Source: Sphingomonadales bacterium (GTDB lineage Bacteria; Pseudomonadota; Alphaproteobacteria; Sphingomonadales; Sphingomonadaceae). Taken from it: a stretch of DNA of 33,480 bases. Below are positions 16,293-24,773 of the stretch, one piece after another. Both the position numbers and the translations under genes were made by a program. Each line of letters begins with the position of its first letter. The first letter of the stretch is position 1. The stretch covers positions 1 to 33,480 of the forward strand of contig JAGXTB010000163.1 in assembly GCA_018334165.1 (NCBI GenBank), given 5' to 3'. The notes below the pieces were generated by a model. It saw only the letters and a program-made list of their open reading frames with translations. It was not told where the DNA came from and did not search any database.

Positions 16293-18047
16293 ATGCCCAC
16301 TTACGACCTGATCATCCGCAATGGCACCATCGTCGATGGCACCGGAGCTGCGCGCTTCACCGGCGATCTGGCGGTCAAGGACGGGCTGATCGCTGCTGTA
16401 GGCAAGGTTCATGGCGATGCCGCCGAGGAAATCGACGCGGGCGGCAAAGTCGTCGCCCCCGGCTGGGTCGATGTTCACACGCATTACGATGGCCAGGCCA
16501 CCTGGGATCCGGAAATGGCACCCTCCAGCTGGCACGGCGTCACCACGGTCGTCATGGGCAATTGCGGCGTCGGCTTTGCCCCCGCCGCGCCGGACCGGCA
16601 CAAGTGGCTGATCGAATTGATGGAAGGCGTTGAAGACATCCCCGGCACTGCGCTCGCCGAGGGCATGAAGTGGAACTGGGAGACCTTCCCCGAATACCTC
16701 GACGCGCTGGAGGAAATGCCGCGCACGGTCGATGTCGGCACCCATGTGCCGCACGGCGCGGTGCGCGCCTATGTGCTGGGTGATCGCGAAAAACCGGGCG
16801 CTGTGCCGACCGATGCCGATATCGCGGCTATGGCTGATATCGTTGAGGAAGGCGTGCGCGCCGGGGCCTTGGGCTTCTCCACCAGCCGCACCGTGCTCCA
16901 CCGCTCGATCGACGGCGAAGTGGTGCCCGGCACCACCGCGACCAAGGAAGAGCTGATCGCGATCGGCCGGGCGATGGGCCGGGTCGGTTACGGCGTGTTC
17001 GAAATGGCCAGCGACATGCGCCGCGAATGGGACGAGTTCGGCTGGATGGGCGCACTCAGCCGCGAGACCGGGCTGCCCTGCACTTACGCCGCGCTGCAAT
17101 CGATCGCCAAGGAAATGCCGCTCGACGAACAGATCGCGGCAATGCGCGCCGAGAACGAGAACGGCGCCAATATTGTCGCCCAGATCGCGCTGCGCGGCAA
17201 CGGGATCATCATGGCCTGGCAGGGCACGGTCCATCCCTTCCGGCTCAAGCCCAGCATCCAGGCCATCGCCGAACTGCCGTGGGAGGAACAGAAGGCCAAG
17301 CTGCTCGACCCGGCGTTCAAGGCCCAGGTCCTGGCCGAAGAGCATGATTTTTCCGAGGTCAATCAGGACATCATCGGCCTGATCATGGTCGTCTGCGGCG
17401 GCTGGAACATGCAGTACGAAATGGGGCCGGAGTTCAACTATGAACCCACAGCCGAGGAAAGCATCCTGGCCCGCGCCGCAGCAGCCGGAAAATCGGGCGA
17501 TGAGTATGCCTATGACCTGCTGTGCGAAGGCGACGGCAAGGGCTTTATTTATCTGCCGATCCTGAACTATGCCGATGGCAACCTCGATTTCCTCGAGGCG
17601 CTGCAGAACAGCGACGATACGGTCAATTCGCTGAGCGACGGCGGCGCGCACTGCGGCACGATCTGCGATGCCGCCAGCCCCACCTTCATGCTCCAGCACT
17701 GGGTCCGTGATCGCAAGCGCGGCGGCAAGATCAGTCTGGAGAACGCGGTCAAGCGCCAATGCCGCGATACCGCGCGGCTCTATGGCCTCGACGATCGCGG
17801 CGTGCTCGCGCCGGGATATCTCGCCGATATCAACGTGATCGACATGGACGCAGTCAAACTGGGCAAGCCCTGGCTGGCCTTCGACCTGCCGGCCGGCGGC
17901 AAGCGCCTGCTGCAAAAGGCCGAAGGCTATGTCTGCACGATCAAGGGCGGCGTGGTCACTTTCAAGGACGGCACCTGGACCGGCGCAACGCCGGGCGGCC
18001 TGATCCGCGGGCCGCAACGGGCGGCGATGCTGGAGGCGGCGGAGTAG
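16293..18047 (+). CDS. N-acyl-D-amino-acid deacylase family amidohydrolase
   Basis: A 584-residue metal-dependent amidohydrolase of the D-aminoacylase type. The HxH metal motif is at His62/His64 (VHTHYDG), followed by a Cys in GNCGVGFAP at about residue 91. In D-aminoacylases this Cys is a metal ligand. A C-terminal SDGGAHCGT segment carries the catalytic Asp, and a late beta-sandwich piece ([13 protein letters not shown]) returns to the N-terminal half as in the family. Members hydrolyse N-acyl-D-amino acids or related cyclic amides in the cytoplasm. The exact substrate cannot be read from sequence. GGGAGAG at 16281-16287 supports the ATG. It stands alone between two repeat-bearing spacers. 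Confidence 0.85.
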   Translation: MPTYDLIIRNGTIVDGTGAARFTGDLAVKDGLIAAVGKVHGDAAEEIDAGGKVVAPGWVDVHTHYDGQATWDPEMAPSSWHGVTTVVMGNCGVGFAPAAPDRHKWLIELMEGVEDIPGTALAEGMKWNWETFPEYLDALEEMPRTVDVGTHVPHGAVRAYVLGDREKPGAVPTDADIAAMADIVEEGVRAGALGFSTSRTVLHRSIDGEVVPGTTATKEELIAIGRAMGRVGYGVFEMASDMRREWDEFGWMGALSRETGLPCTYAALQSIAKEMPLDEQIAAMRAENENGANIVAQIALRGNGIIMAWQGTVHPFRLKPSIQAIAELPWEEQKAKLLDPAFKAQVLAEEHDFSEVNQDIIGLIMVVCGGWNMQYEMGPEFNYEPTAEESILARAAAAGKSGDEYAYDLLCEGDGKGFIYLPILNYADGNLDFLEALQNSDDTVNSLSDGGAHCGTICDAASPTFMLQHWVRDRKRGGKISLENAVKRQCRDTARLYGLDDRGVLAPGYLADINVIDMDAVKLGKPWLAFDLPAGGKRLLQKAEGYVCTIKGGVVTFKDGTWTGATPGGLIRGPQRAAMLEAAE

Positions 18048-18133
18048 GCTCGCTCAGGGCGGTGGCCGGAAGGCCGGAACCACCGCCCCAATTCCTGACC
18101 CCAAGTTCCACCCTCAGACCCCAGCCCCAAATC

Positions 18134-18234
18134 CCGTTCGTCCTGAGCTTGTCGAGGGGCTGTCCTGGTTCTTCGTGCGTTGCGATCTGGCGCACGACGA
18201 AAAAGCAGCCCCTCGACAAGCTCAGGGCGAACGG
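18134..18234. repeat. 29-bp inverted repeat (ctgagcttgtcga type)
   Basis: The arms at 18134-18162 and 18206-18234 are complementary over 29 bases with one mismatch. An inner pair (ttcttcgtgcg/cgcacgacgaa) extends the stem. It lies between two converging genes, so it could act as a bidirectional terminator-like structure. The core ctgagcttgtcga recurs in the repeat at 31765-31846. Confidence 0.7.
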
Positions 18235-18271
18235 AGTTGGATACCATGCTTCGGAAAATCTGCACGCTGCT

Positions 18272-18829
18272 TTAGCCCAGCGGCACCGTGGTGCCGCCGT
18301 CGGCTATGCGTGGGTCGTCCTTGTGGACCTTGGCTGCCCCCCAGGTGCCATCCGGGCGGCGGCCGGTGACGATCACTTCGTTGTCGCCGACCACGCCCAG
18401 TTCCACCTCGCGGTCGGGCAGCAAGGCGGTCACCTTGTTGCCCACTGTCACCAGAACCTGGCGGTTTTCCTGAAAGCCCAGCACGGCCAGGGCCTTGATT
18501 TCGTTATGCCACGGCGCCTCGCGCCAGCGCCCGGGCGCGCCGGGATCGACGGTGAAGTTGATCCGGAAGCCCAGCTCGCTCACGACCACGATCCGGGATT
18601 TGGCCGGATGCCAGTGATCGGGCACCGCATCCCAGATCAGGTAGCCGCACATGAATTCCCGGCACCGAAGGGGCCGGTCCCCATAGATTGAGCAGCCCTT
18701 GCCGACCGCGCAATGACTGCACCACTCCCCCTTGCCGCTATCGGTTTCAGGGATTTTCAGGACCTTGCAGCACAGCGTGCAAGTTCCGCAGCTGCGCCCT
18801 TTGACGGTGGCAGGTGCGGCCTGGGTCAC
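18272..18829 (-). CDS. YkgJ-family cysteine-cluster protein
   Basis: A 185-residue protein with the Cys pattern of the YkgJ/CxxCxxCC family in its first third: Cys14, Cys17, Cys20, Cys21, then Cys37, Cys40, Cys46, Cys56 and Cys61. It probably binds zinc or an iron-sulfur cluster. No enzymatic function is settled for the family. The remainder is a beta-rich region with no recognised motif. Its GTG start overlaps the dnaN stop by four bases (GTGA), so it should be translated by coupling with dnaN. That link to the replication clamp gene may be fortuitous. It is not disrupted and its codon use matches the neighbourhood. Confidence 0.85.
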   Translation of the reverse strand: MTQAAPATVKGRSCGTCTLCCKVLKIPETDSGKGEWCSHCAVGKGCSIYGDRPLRCREFMCGYLIWDAVPDHWHPAKSRIVVVSELGFRINFTVDPGAPGRWREAPWHNEIKALAVLGFQENRQVLVTVGNKVTALLPDREVELGVVGDNEVIVTGRRPDGTWGAAKVHKDDPRIADGGTTVPLG

Positions 18830-19944
18830 ACCCGCATCGGCATCAGCACATAGAGCGCGGGGCTCTTCTCATCCTGCCGAATCAGCGTCGGCGCGCCGGC
18901 GTCGGCCAAATGCAGCTCAACCGTATCGCCTTCAATCTGCCCCAGGATGTCCTTGAGGTAGTTGGCGTTAAAGCCGATCTCGAACCCGGCCGACTTGTAG
19001 TCTGCGGGAACCTCTTCGGCGGCCGTGCCGTTGTCCGGCGACGTGACCGAGAGGGTAACCTTGTCCGGTTCCAGCGCCATCTTGACCGCGCGGGTCTTTT
19101 CGGTGGCGATCGTGGCCACGCGGTCAACGCCTTCCCAGAAGCTCTTGGGATCGAGCCGCAGGAGCTTGTCGTTGCCGGTCGGGATCACGCGGCTGTAATC
19201 GGGGAAGGTTCCGTCGATCAGCTTGCTGGTCAGCACCACGCCGTTTTCGCCGCCCAGGGTAAAGCGGACCTTGCTGGCCGACAGGTCGATCAGCACGTTG
19301 GAATCGAGCGATTCTTCGAGCAGCTTGCGTAGTTCGGCGACGCACTTCCTCGGGACGATCACGTCGGGCATGCCCTCGGCGCCGTCGGGGCGCTTGATCG
19401 TGAAGCGGGCCAGGCGGTGGCCGTCGGTGGCGGCAGCGCGCAGTTCGTCATCGGTGACGTGCAGGAAAATGCCGTTGAGGTAATAGCGGGTTTCCTCGGT
19501 GCTGATCGCAAAGCGGGTGCGATCGATCAGCTGGGCAAGCAAGGCCGCTGGCAGTTCAAAGCTGGTCGGCAGATCGCCTTCGACGATGACCGGGAAATCA
19601 TCGCGCGGCAGTGTCGGCAGGCTGAACCGGCTGCGCCCGGCCTTGACCGCCATGCGGTTGTCGGCGGTTTCGAGGCTGACCTGGCTGCCATCGGGCAGCT
19701 TGCGGGCGATATCGAACAGCAAGTGCGCCGAAACGGTGATCGCGCCCGCGCCCTCAACCGAAACCGCGCCCAGGCTTTCGACGACCTGCAGGTCGAGGTC
19801 GGTCGCCATGACCTTGACCGTGCCGTCGCTCGCGGCTTCGATCAGCACGTTCGAGAGGATCGGGATCGTGTTGCGCCGTTCGACGACGGACTGGACGTGC
19901 GACAGGCACTTGAGCAGCGTCGCGCGTTCGATGGTGGCCTTCAT
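18826..19944 (-). CDS. dnaN: DNA polymerase III beta sliding clamp
   Basis: A 372-residue protein of the length usual in Alphaproteobacteria. It encircles DNA as a dimer and tethers the replicative polymerase. Recognisable segments are KATIERATLLKCLSHVQSVV at the start, RRNTIPILSNVLIEA, a three-fold repeated clamp layout, EETRYYLNGIFLHV, ATDGHRLA, and the C-terminal PALYVLMPMRV. The ATG at 19944 is preferred to one ten codons upstream because it matches the standard N-terminus. There is no dnaA nearby, so this is not evidence for the origin. A promoter-like site at 20016-20041 would give a leader of roughly 65 bases. The ykgJ-type gene is coupled at its 3' end. Confidence 0.96.
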   Translation of the reverse strand: MKATIERATLLKCLSHVQSVVERRNTIPILSNVLIEAASDGTVKVMATDLDLQVVESLGAVSVEGAGAITVSAHLLFDIARKLPDGSQVSLETADNRMAVKAGRSRFSLPTLPRDDFPVIVEGDLPTSFELPAALLAQLIDRTRFAISTEETRYYLNGIFLHVTDDELRAAATDGHRLARFTIKRPDGAEGMPDVIVPRKCVAELRKLLEESLDSNVLIDLSASKVRFTLGGENGVVLTSKLIDGTFPDYSRVIPTGNDKLLRLDPKSFWEGVDRVATIATEKTRAVKMALEPDKVTLSVTSPDNGTAAEEVPADYKSAGFEIGFNANYLKDILGQIEGDTVELHLADAGAPTLIRQDEKSPALYVLMPMRV

Positions 19945-20015
19945 GGTCGACTCGTATCCCCGTGGGACGCGCAAAGGGGAATCGCCCCGCGCGCCTTGGT
20001 TTGCGGTCGTTATTC

Positions 20016-20041
20016 CTTAGCGATGCGCAGCCTCGCGGCAA
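20016..20041 (-). promoter_or_regulatory. putative dnaN promoter
   Basis: On the minus strand TTGCCG (20036-20041) and GCTAAG (20016-20021) are separated by exactly 14 bases, the same layout as the site before rpsF. It fits the alphaproteobacterial housekeeping sigma form. Confidence 0.45.
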
Positions 20042-20096
20042 GGTTGGACCCGGCAAAACCGGGCTAATCTGGGGATAAATCCTGAGCTTGACGCGA

Positions 20097-20861
20097 TCAG
20101 GAGAGCATTGCCATGCCGCCGTTCACATGCAGCGTCTGCCCGGTGACATAGCCCGCCTCGTTGCTGGCAAGGTAAGCCACGGCCGCGCCGATATCCTGGC
20201 CCTCGCCCATCCGCCCCATCGGGATTCGCGCATTGAGCGCTTCCTTCTGGGCATCGGGCAGCACTTCGGTCATCGCGGTGCGGATAAAGCCAGGGGCGAC
20301 GCAGTTGACCGTGATCCCGCGGCTGGCGACTTCCTGGCCGAGGCTCTTCGACATGCCGACCAGCCCGGCCTTGGCCGCGGCATAGTTGACCTGGCCCGGA
20401 TTGCCGGTGGCACCAACCACGCTGGTCACTGTGATGATCCGCCCATGCCGGGCCTTCATCATCGGCTTGCAGGCGGCGCGCATCAGGCGGAAAGCGGCTT
20501 CAAGGTTGACCTTGATCACCGCGTCCCACTCCTCGTCCTTCATCCGCATGGCCAGGTTATCGCGCGTAATCCCGGCGTTGTTGACCAGGATGTCGATCTT
20601 GCCCAAAGTATCGACCGTGGCCGGGATCAGGTGCTCGACCTGTTCGGTGTTGGAGAGGTCGCAAGTAATCTCGACATGATCGTGTCCATAAGTGTCGTTC
20701 AGCTCCTCGCGAAAGCTCCGCAGCTTGCTCGGATTGGTCCCCGAAAGCGCCAACCGCGCGCCCTGCCGGGCCAGCGCATGGCTGATCGCCGAACCAATGC
20801 CCCCAGCGGCGCCGGTGACGAGGGCGGTCATGCCGGTAAGGTCGAAAAGGCGGTGTTCCAT
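20097..20861 (-). CDS. fabG: 3-oxoacyl-ACP reductase
   Basis: A 254-residue short-chain dehydrogenase that reduces 3-ketoacyl-ACP with NADPH in fatty-acid synthesis. The nucleotide-binding TGAAGGIG is at residues 16-23, NNAG at 94-97, and the catalytic Ser147, Tyr160 and Lys164 are in TSVVG and NYAAAKAG. The C-terminal GQTLHVNGGMAM is typical of FabG. GGAG on the minus strand, 8 bases before the ATG, supports the start. It is on the same strand as fabD, and the two are normally adjacent in related genomes. Here a GxxExxY gene lies between them. A weak stem (cccgg/ccggg) lies downstream near 20056-20070 without a T-run. Confidence 0.95.
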   Translation of the reverse strand: MEHRLFDLTGMTALVTGAAGGIGSAISHALARQGARLALSGTNPSKLRSFREELNDTYGHDHVEITCDLSNTEQVEHLIPATVDTLGKIDILVNNAGITRDNLAMRMKDEEWDAVIKVNLEAAFRLMRAACKPMMKARHGRIITVTSVVGATGNPGQVNYAAAKAGLVGMSKSLGQEVASRGITVNCVAPGFIRTAMTEVLPDAQKEALNARIPMGRMGEGQDIGAAVAYLASNEAGYVTGQTLHVNGGMAMLS

Positions 20862-20885
20862 GGGATAGCTCCAAGAGGGGGTTCA

Positions 20886-20920
20886 CGCAAAGAGCGCAAA
20901 GTGAAGAAAGATCGCAAAGG
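20886..20920. repeat. 35-base inverted repeat, fabG-side copy
   Basis: It matches the reverse complement of 21322-21356 at 29 of 35 positions by my count. Both copies contain repeated gcaaag units (for example agatcgcaaag). The pair brackets the GxxExxY gene precisely, one copy on each side. Confidence 0.7.
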
Positions 20921-20921
20921 T

Positions 20922-21314
20922 CTATGCGCTAGGACGATGATCGTTCACAAGCCTTCGAATACCTTCCTTCATCGTCGCGCCTGAAAAATTCAGAAGCAGC
21001 CCTAGGGGCTGCCTGAGCAATCGCAGGTAGTTGAGCAGTTGCCTGGTGTTCGCATTGGTCAACTGGTCCACCGCCTTGATTTCAAGAACCAGGCATTCCT
21101 CAACCAGAATATCCACCTTGAAAGCGGCATCAAACGTCTGGCCATCAAAAATAACCGGAACGGAAACCTGCCGCGCGGCTTTCAAGCCGCGCGCTTCAAG
21201 GCGACCGGCCAAAACCGTTTCATAAACTGACTCGAACAGCCCGGGTCCAAGCTCGCGATGAATCCTGATCGCCTCGTCCACTACGATTGAACTGAGATGG
21301 TCAATCCGATCCAC
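20922..21314 (-). CDS. GxxExxY family protein (PD-(D/E)xK-like)
   Basis: A 130-residue protein with the family-naming motif at Gly25-Glu28-Tyr31 (GPGLFESVYE). An Asp68...Glu78-x-Lys80 arrangement (VDILVEECLVLEIKAV) resembles the active site of PD-(D/E)xK nucleases. The family is scattered among bacteria and has no proven role. Nuclease or nucleic-acid-repair functions have been proposed from the fold. Here it sits between fabD and fabG on the same strand and is bracketed by a 35-base imperfect inverted repeat. This suggests it arrived as a small cassette that leaves the operon transcribable. The frame is intact, so it is likely expressed with the fab genes. Confidence 0.85.
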   Translation of the reverse strand: MDRIDHLSSIVVDEAIRIHRELGPGLFESVYETVLAGRLEARGLKAARQVSVPVIFDGQTFDAAFKVDILVEECLVLEIKAVDQLTNANTRQLLNYLRLLRQPLGLLLNFSGATMKEGIRRLVNDHRPSA

Positions 21315-21321
21315 ACCAACC

Positions 21322-21356
21322 TCTTTGCGATCTTCGTTCGCTCTGCGATCTTTGCG
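21322..21356. repeat. 35-base inverted repeat, fabD-side copy
   Basis: It is the partner of 20886-20920 in opposite orientation and ends 8 bases before the fabD stop region. It has the same gcaaag-rich composition. Confidence 0.7.
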
Positions 21357-21364
21357 ATAACCCT

Positions 21365-22300
21365 TTAAAACCCTGCCAAAAGCGCCTCGATATCGGCCAT
21401 CGCCACCACACTCGCAACGCTGACATCGCTGACAGTGCGGCCGATCATCGGGCCCAGCACTTTGCCGCCGAGTTCGACGAAGCTGTCCACGCCAGCGGTC
21501 TGCATGGCGATCACGCTTTCGCGCCAGCGGACGCGGCCGGTTACTTGTTCGACGAGGAGGCGCTGGACTTCGGCGGGGTCGCTGACCGCTGCGGCGGTGA
21601 CGTTGGCGTAGAGGGCGACGCGCAACGCGCCCGGCGGGGTCTTGGCCAGTGCCTCGGCCATGGCGTCGGCGGCCGGCTGCATCAAAGGGCAGTGGAACGG
21701 GGCCGAGACCGGCAGCAGCACGCCGCGCTTGATCTCGAAGTCCTTGACCATCGCCACCGCACGCTCGATCGCGGCCTTGTGGCCCGAAAGCACGACCTGG
21801 CCGGGGTCATTGTCGTTGGCGACGGTGCAAACCTCGCCCTCGGCAGCGGCATCGGCGAGCGCCTGGGCCTTGGCCACGTCAGCACCAAGCAGCGCGCACA
21901 TCGCGCCCACGCCGACCGGCACGGCGGCCTGCATCGCCTGCCCGCGCAGCCTGAGCAGCCGCGCGGTATCGGCCAGTGAGAAGGCTCCGGCCGCACACAG
22001 CGCGGTGTATTCGCCGAGGCTGTGACCAGCCACAAAATCGCACTTGTCGGCCAGGCTGATCCCGCCTTCCTTTTCGAGCACCCGCAGCGTCGCGATGGCA
22101 TTGGCCATGATCGCCGGCTGGGCATTCTCGGTCAGCGTCAGCGCATCGTCCGGCCCTTCGGCCATGATCGCGGAGAGCTTCTGCCCCAGCGCATCATCGA
22201 CTTCCTGAAAAACCTCGCGCGCAGCAGGGCTGGCTGCGACCAGATCCACGCCCATGCCGACTTTCTGGCTGCCCTGCCCCGGGAAAACGAATGCTCTCAT
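21365..22300 (-). CDS. fabD: malonyl-CoA:ACP transacylase
   Basis: A 311-residue enzyme that transfers malonyl groups from CoA to acyl carrier protein for fatty-acid elongation. GQGSQ at residues 8-12 forms the oxyanion region. The nucleophile is Ser94 in AGHSLGEYTA. The carboxylate-binding Arg lies in RLRGQAMQ and the catalytic His in SAPFHCPLM. Length is normal. GGAGG six bases before the ATG is a strong ribosome-binding site. The LD-carboxypeptidase gene ends 27 bases upstream on the same strand, so fabD may be read through from it. Downstream come the GxxExxY gene and fabG. Confidence 0.96.
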   Translation of the reverse strand: MRAFVFPGQGSQKVGMGVDLVAASPAAREVFQEVDDALGQKLSAIMAEGPDDALTLTENAQPAIMANAIATLRVLEKEGGISLADKCDFVAGHSLGEYTALCAAGAFSLADTARLLRLRGQAMQAAVPVGVGAMCALLGADVAKAQALADAAAEGEVCTVANDNDPGQVVLSGHKAAIERAVAMVKDFEIKRGVLLPVSAPFHCPLMQPAADAMAEALAKTPPGALRVALYANVTAAAVSDPAEVQRLLVEQVTGRVRWRESVIAMQTAGVDSFVELGGKVLGPMIGRTVSDVSVASVVAMADIEALLAGF

Positions 22301-22327
22301 CTTGGTCCTCCGATTTGGCTGGCGCGG

Positions 22328-23152
22328 TTATTGGCCTGCGGCCTCGCCTGCAACCCCAAAGGGTACAATTGTGTTGTCGATATCGTGGCCGATCCCGCAT
22401 CGACCAAGGTAAGGGATCGAATGCCGGGCGCACCAGTGGCGGGCGATGTCTTCCACCTCGTGGCCAAACGGCGCGTCGTTTTCGGGGACATTGCCGACCC
22501 GGCCCAAACGCAGCCCGGCAATTCCGCCCAGGTGCGCGGTGGCGTGGAAAAACAGCCGGTCAACCGAGTAGAGGTATTCCGCAACCTCCTCCACCAAGAC
22601 CACGTGCCCCGCCAGTCCCGGCATCAGCCGCGTGCCGCAGAGCATGGCAAGGGTGTAGAGGTTGAAGGCGGCGGTGGGATGATGATCGAGCACTGGCTCC
22701 AACCCGCCGCGCTCGCCAGCCAGCCAGCCCAGCGTGCGCCGCACCGCTGCTTCCCCGCCCTCGCGGCGCACGTCGACCGGCATCGGGGCGTGAACCTGGC
22801 GGCCCAGCCTTTGCGCATAGAGCCCGCCCAGCACCATGCCGCCGTCGGAATAGGCGAGGAACGTCTTGCGGTCGGCCTCGCGGTCCATCGCCGCAATCGC
22901 ATCCTCAGCCACCCGCGCGGCGCCATAGCCGCCGCGCGCGAACCAAACTGCATCGAACGCAGGATCGTTGGCGCATTCGACCAGCGCGGCGATCCGGGCG
23001 GCATCGGGGCCGGCGAAATGGCCCTCCTCCAGGAAGCATTGCGGGTGGAAATGCAGCTCGACCCCGGGGAACTCGCATGCCAGCGCAGTCACGCGTGCGG
23101 CATCCTCTTCGGTGATCGAACGCGATGGGGCGCAGATGGCGATACGCTGCAT
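22328..23152 (-). CDS. LD-carboxypeptidase (peptidase family S66)
   Basis: A 274-residue protein of the LdcA/S66 family, which removes the terminal D-Ala from murein tetrapeptides between an L- and a D-centre during cell-wall recycling. Family landmarks are FARGGYG at residues 71-77, the nucleophile Ser102 in YSDGG, Glu188/Glu189 in LVEEVAEYLY, and His256 in GIGHDIDN. The ATG at 23152 is chosen because MQRIAICAPSR is the usual opening. An upstream ATG would add six residues. No signal peptide is seen, consistent with cytoplasmic recycling. It diverges from a Mur ligase gene. That pairing supports a recycling role, since the tripeptide made here is what Mpl-type ligases attach to UDP-MurNAc. 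Confidence 0.85.
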   Translation of the reverse strand: MQRIAICAPSRSITEEDAARVTALACEFPGVELHFHPQCFLEEGHFAGPDAARIAALVECANDPAFDAVWFARGGYGAARVAEDAIAAMDREADRKTFLAYSDGGMVLGGLYAQRLGRQVHAPMPVDVRREGGEAAVRRTLGWLAGERGGLEPVLDHHPTAAFNLYTLAMLCGTRLMPGLAGHVVLVEEVAEYLYSVDRLFFHATAHLGGIAGLRLGRVGNVPENDAPFGHEVEDIARHWCARHSIPYLGRCGIGHDIDNTIVPFGVAGEAAGQ

Positions 23153-23183
23153 AGTATCCCTATTACACACCCAAAAACTGTCT

Positions 23184-23320
23184 CGTCACCCTGAACTTGT
23201 TTCAGGGTCCATTTCGCAACACAGCCCGGACCTGTCCGGCACCCAGGCCAACTCCGCGGTTTGCACCAAAGTCCATCAGTCAAAACGACAGATGGACCCT
23301 GAAACAAGTTCAGGGTGACG
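23184..23320. repeat. perfect 29-bp inverted repeat between divergent genes
   Basis: The arms at 23184-23212 and 23292-23320 are exact reverse complements over 29 bases. Each arm is itself a small palindrome (ccctgaa, 5-base loop, ttcaggg). It occupies most of the space between the divergent LD-carboxypeptidase and Mur ligase genes, where promoters would be expected. It may be a mobile palindromic unit or a regulatory structure. Confidence 0.75.
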
Positions 23321-23366
23321 GATATGAAGGTTGAGTTGCCGACAAATGCTGCCTAGCGAAGGCAGG

Positions 23367-24773
23367 ATGAGCGACCTCACTTCCCACCCCTGGTTCTTCT
23401 GCGGCATTGGCGGATCGGGCATGCTGCCCCTGGCGCTGATCCTGCGCGGGGCCGGAGCGGAAGTTGCCGGATCAGACCGCAGCCGCGATCAGGGCCGCAC
23501 GCCGGAAAAATTCGCCTGGCTGGAAAGCCTGGGTTTCACGCTGTTCCCGCAGGACGGCAGTGGGGTCACTTCGGCGGCGCAGGTGCTGGTCGCCTCGGCT
23601 GCGGTTGAGGACACCGTGCCCGAAATGGTCCGCGCGAAGGAACTGGGCTGCCCGCGCATGAGCCGCGCCGAACTGCTGGCCCGGCTGTTCAACGCCAGCC
23701 CCGCCGGGATCGCCATTGGCGGGACCAGCGGCAAGTCGACCGTCACCGGCATGGCCGGGTGGATCATGCACAGCGCCGGTCGCGATCCAACGATCATGAA
23801 CGGCGCGGTGATGAAGAATTTCGTCTCGCCCGACGCGCCCTTCGCCAGCGCGCGGGTCGGCCACGGCGGCGTGTTCGTCTCCGAGGTGGATGAAAGCGAT
23901 GGTTCGATTGCGCTCTACAATCCGGCGGTTGCGGCGCTGCTCAACGTCAGCCTTGATCACAAGAGCATGGACGAACTGCGCGAGTTGTTTGGCAATTTTC
24001 TGGCCCGGGCCGAAGTTTCGTCAGTCAATTTCGACGATCCCGAGGCAGCCGCGCTGGCACCGCATGCGCAGTGCCTGGTCAGCTTCGGAATCGACAGCGC
24101 AGAAGCGATGATCGGCGTCCAGCCCGGCTCGATCCACGAGGGGCCGACCAGCCTTGCCGCCGTGATCGAAGACCGCCGCGACGGTAGCGCGATCCCGCTC
24201 CAGCTCATGGTCCCCGGCCGCCACAACCTCGCCAATGCGCTCGCCGCGATTGCCGCCTGCAATGCCGCCGGGGTGCCGGTGGCGGAAGCGGTGCATGCGC
24301 TGGCCAGCTTTGCAGGCCTCGCCCGCCGGTTCGACATCGTCGGCACCAGCACCTCCGGCATCACGGTCATCGACGATTTCGGCCACAACCCCGAAAAGTG
24401 CGCCGCCACCTTGCGCACACTCAAAGCCCACCCTGGCCGGGTCATCGCGTTCTTCCAGCCGCACGGCTATGGCCCCTTGCGCCAAATGGGCCACGAACTG
24501 GCCGAGACGTTCGCCCGCGAGCTGGGCGCCGACGATCTCACGATCCTGTGCGACCCGGTCTATTTCGGCGGCACCGTCGATCGCAGCGAGGGCAGCGAGC
24601 GGATCGTCGCGCTGATCGAGGAACACGGCGGCACGGCCGAGTACGTTCCGGCCCGCGAAGGCTGCGCCGCCCGTATCGCCCAGCTCGCCCGCCCCGGCGA
24701 CCGCGTGGTCATCATGGGTGCCCGCGACGATACGCTGTCGCTGTTCGCGCGGGATCTGCTGGCGAGGCTTTAG
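23367..24773 (+). CDS. Mur ligase family protein (MurC/Mpl-like)
   Basis: A 468-residue ATP-dependent ligase of the MurC/Mpl group. The N-terminal UDP-binding motif is CGIGGSGM (residues 12-19) and the P-loop is GTSGKST (119-125). SEVDESDG and NVSLDHKSM carry the metal and catalytic residues, GRHNLANALAAIAA the ribose-binding part, and DDFGHNPEK the substrate-end motif, where MurC has DYGHHP. The start is ATG 23367 with AAGGCAGG before it; a longer open frame begins at 23331. It lies opposite an LD-carboxypeptidase and away from a division and cell-wall cluster. A recycling (Mpl-like) role, joining recovered peptide to UDP-MurNAc, is therefore favoured over the essential MurC. Its last four bases overlap the converging DUF808 gene. 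Confidence 0.8.
   Translation: MSDLTSHPWFFCGIGGSGMLPLALILRGAGAEVAGSDRSRDQGRTPEKFAWLESLGFTLFPQDGSGVTSAAQVLVASAAVEDTVPEMVRAKELGCPRMSRAELLARLFNASPAGIAIGGTSGKSTVTGMAGWIMHSAGRDPTIMNGAVMKNFVSPDAPFASARVGHGGVFVSEVDESDGSIALYNPAVAALLNVSLDHKSMDELRELFGNFLARAEVSSVNFDDPEAAALAPHAQCLVSFGIDSAEAMIGVQPGSIHEGPTSLAAVIEDRRDGSAIPLQLMVPGRHNLANALAAIAACNAAGVPVAEAVHALASFAGLARRFDIVGTSTSGITVIDDFGHNPEKCAATLRTLKAHPGRVIAFFQPHGYGPLRQMGHELAETFARELGADDLTILCDPVYFGGTVDRSEGSERIVALIEEHGGTAEYVPAREGCAARIAQLARPGDRVVIMGARDDTLSLFARDLLARL

Noticed and set aside
16011..18017. 668-residue open frame on the minus strand opposite the amidohydrolase
   Set aside because: It is a shadow of the amidohydrolase gene, with His/Asp/Gly-rich low-complexity translation and no motif. 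Its end runs through the dispersed repeat.
18134..18234. CRISPR-like repeat
   Set aside because: Only two arms in inverted orientation, with no regularly spaced direct repeats or spacers.
18826..19944. replication origin near dnaN
   Set aside because: No dnaA gene, DnaA-box cluster or AT-rich unwinding region is visible. In Alphaproteobacteria dnaN is often far from the origin.
22022..23194. 390-residue plus-strand open frame opposite fabD and the LD-carboxypeptidase
   Set aside because: It spans two recognised genes on the other strand, and its translation looks like an antisense shadow.
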